45,400 nt of DNA from Aureobasidium sp. EXF-3400 (lineage: Eukaryota > Ascomycota > Dothideomycetes > Dothideales > Saccotheciaceae): NCBI GenBank assembly GCA_024195585.1, contig SWBL01000382.1, positions 1 to 45,400 of the forward strand, given 5' to 3'. The notes under the pieces are model-generated. The model worked only from the letters and a program-made list of their open reading frames with translations. It was not told the DNA's origin and searched no databases. Position 1 is the first letter of the stretch. Each line of letters starts with the position of its first letter. A program made the position numbers and the translations under genes. Below are positions 43,951 to 45,400 of this stretch, piece by piece.

Positions 43951-45400
<1,450 letters not shown>

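Overview
The window is nuclear DNA from a filamentous ascomycete (Pezizomycotina). The evidence is protein-coding genes on both strands interrupted by short introns (mostly 51-64 nt, GT...AG, with CTAAC/CTGAC-type branch sites 10-25 nt before the AG), no tRNA or rRNA, and proteins of recognisable fungal families. A dothideomycete is plausible from the protein flavour, but that is inference. All gene models below were spliced by hand: exon lengths sum to multiples of three and the joined proteins fit their families across junctions.

Layout. 1-3157: the 3' end of ribosomal protein L35, then the divergent pair ACL4 (Rpl4 chaperone) and GIR2 (RWD protein). 3777-5977: two adjacent small hydrophilic, disordered fungal proteins, both minus strand. 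7941-9826: a Yox1/Yhp1-type homeobox gene. 10273-11718: a PI-PLC X-domain protein. 12180-17043: PRP5 (splicing DEAD-box helicase) divergent from a mitochondrial double HMG-box protein. 17502-20292: a small uncharacterised candidate gene and a five-exon DUF2293 gene. 21077-23827: an Ssp120-like EF-hand secretory protein divergent from sphingoid long-chain base kinase. 24396-26344: TRM8 (tRNA m7G methyltransferase) convergent with a predicted tail-anchored protein. 26345-30252: a 3.9-kb gene-poor stretch with coding-like, possibly decayed fragments. 30253-32709: a second homeobox regulator (Htf1/HOX2-like, poly-Q), followed by about 5.2 kb without a convincing gene. 37896-39313: a HAD phosphatase with a 558-nt intron. 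39314-40362: AT-richer spacer with a possible LTR relic. 40363-43382: NUG1 (60S export GTPase) divergent from VPS26 (retromer). 43951-45400: the 3' part of delta-1-pyrroline-5-carboxylate dehydrogenase.

Most genes are conserved housekeeping genes and do not form a pathway cluster. A loose theme is ribosome production (RPL35, ACL4, GIR2, NUG1). I see no biosynthetic cluster, intact transposon or obvious new multi-gene system. The best non-coding signal is a 612-nt stretch directly upstream of the Htf1-like gene that contains no ATG on the sense strand but about eleven on the other strand, the mark expected of a long translated-mRNA leader. The other points worth checking are the two-codon last exon of RPL35, in-frame stop-free introns in PRP5, SSP120 and VPS26, and several coding-like fragments not in recognised families.
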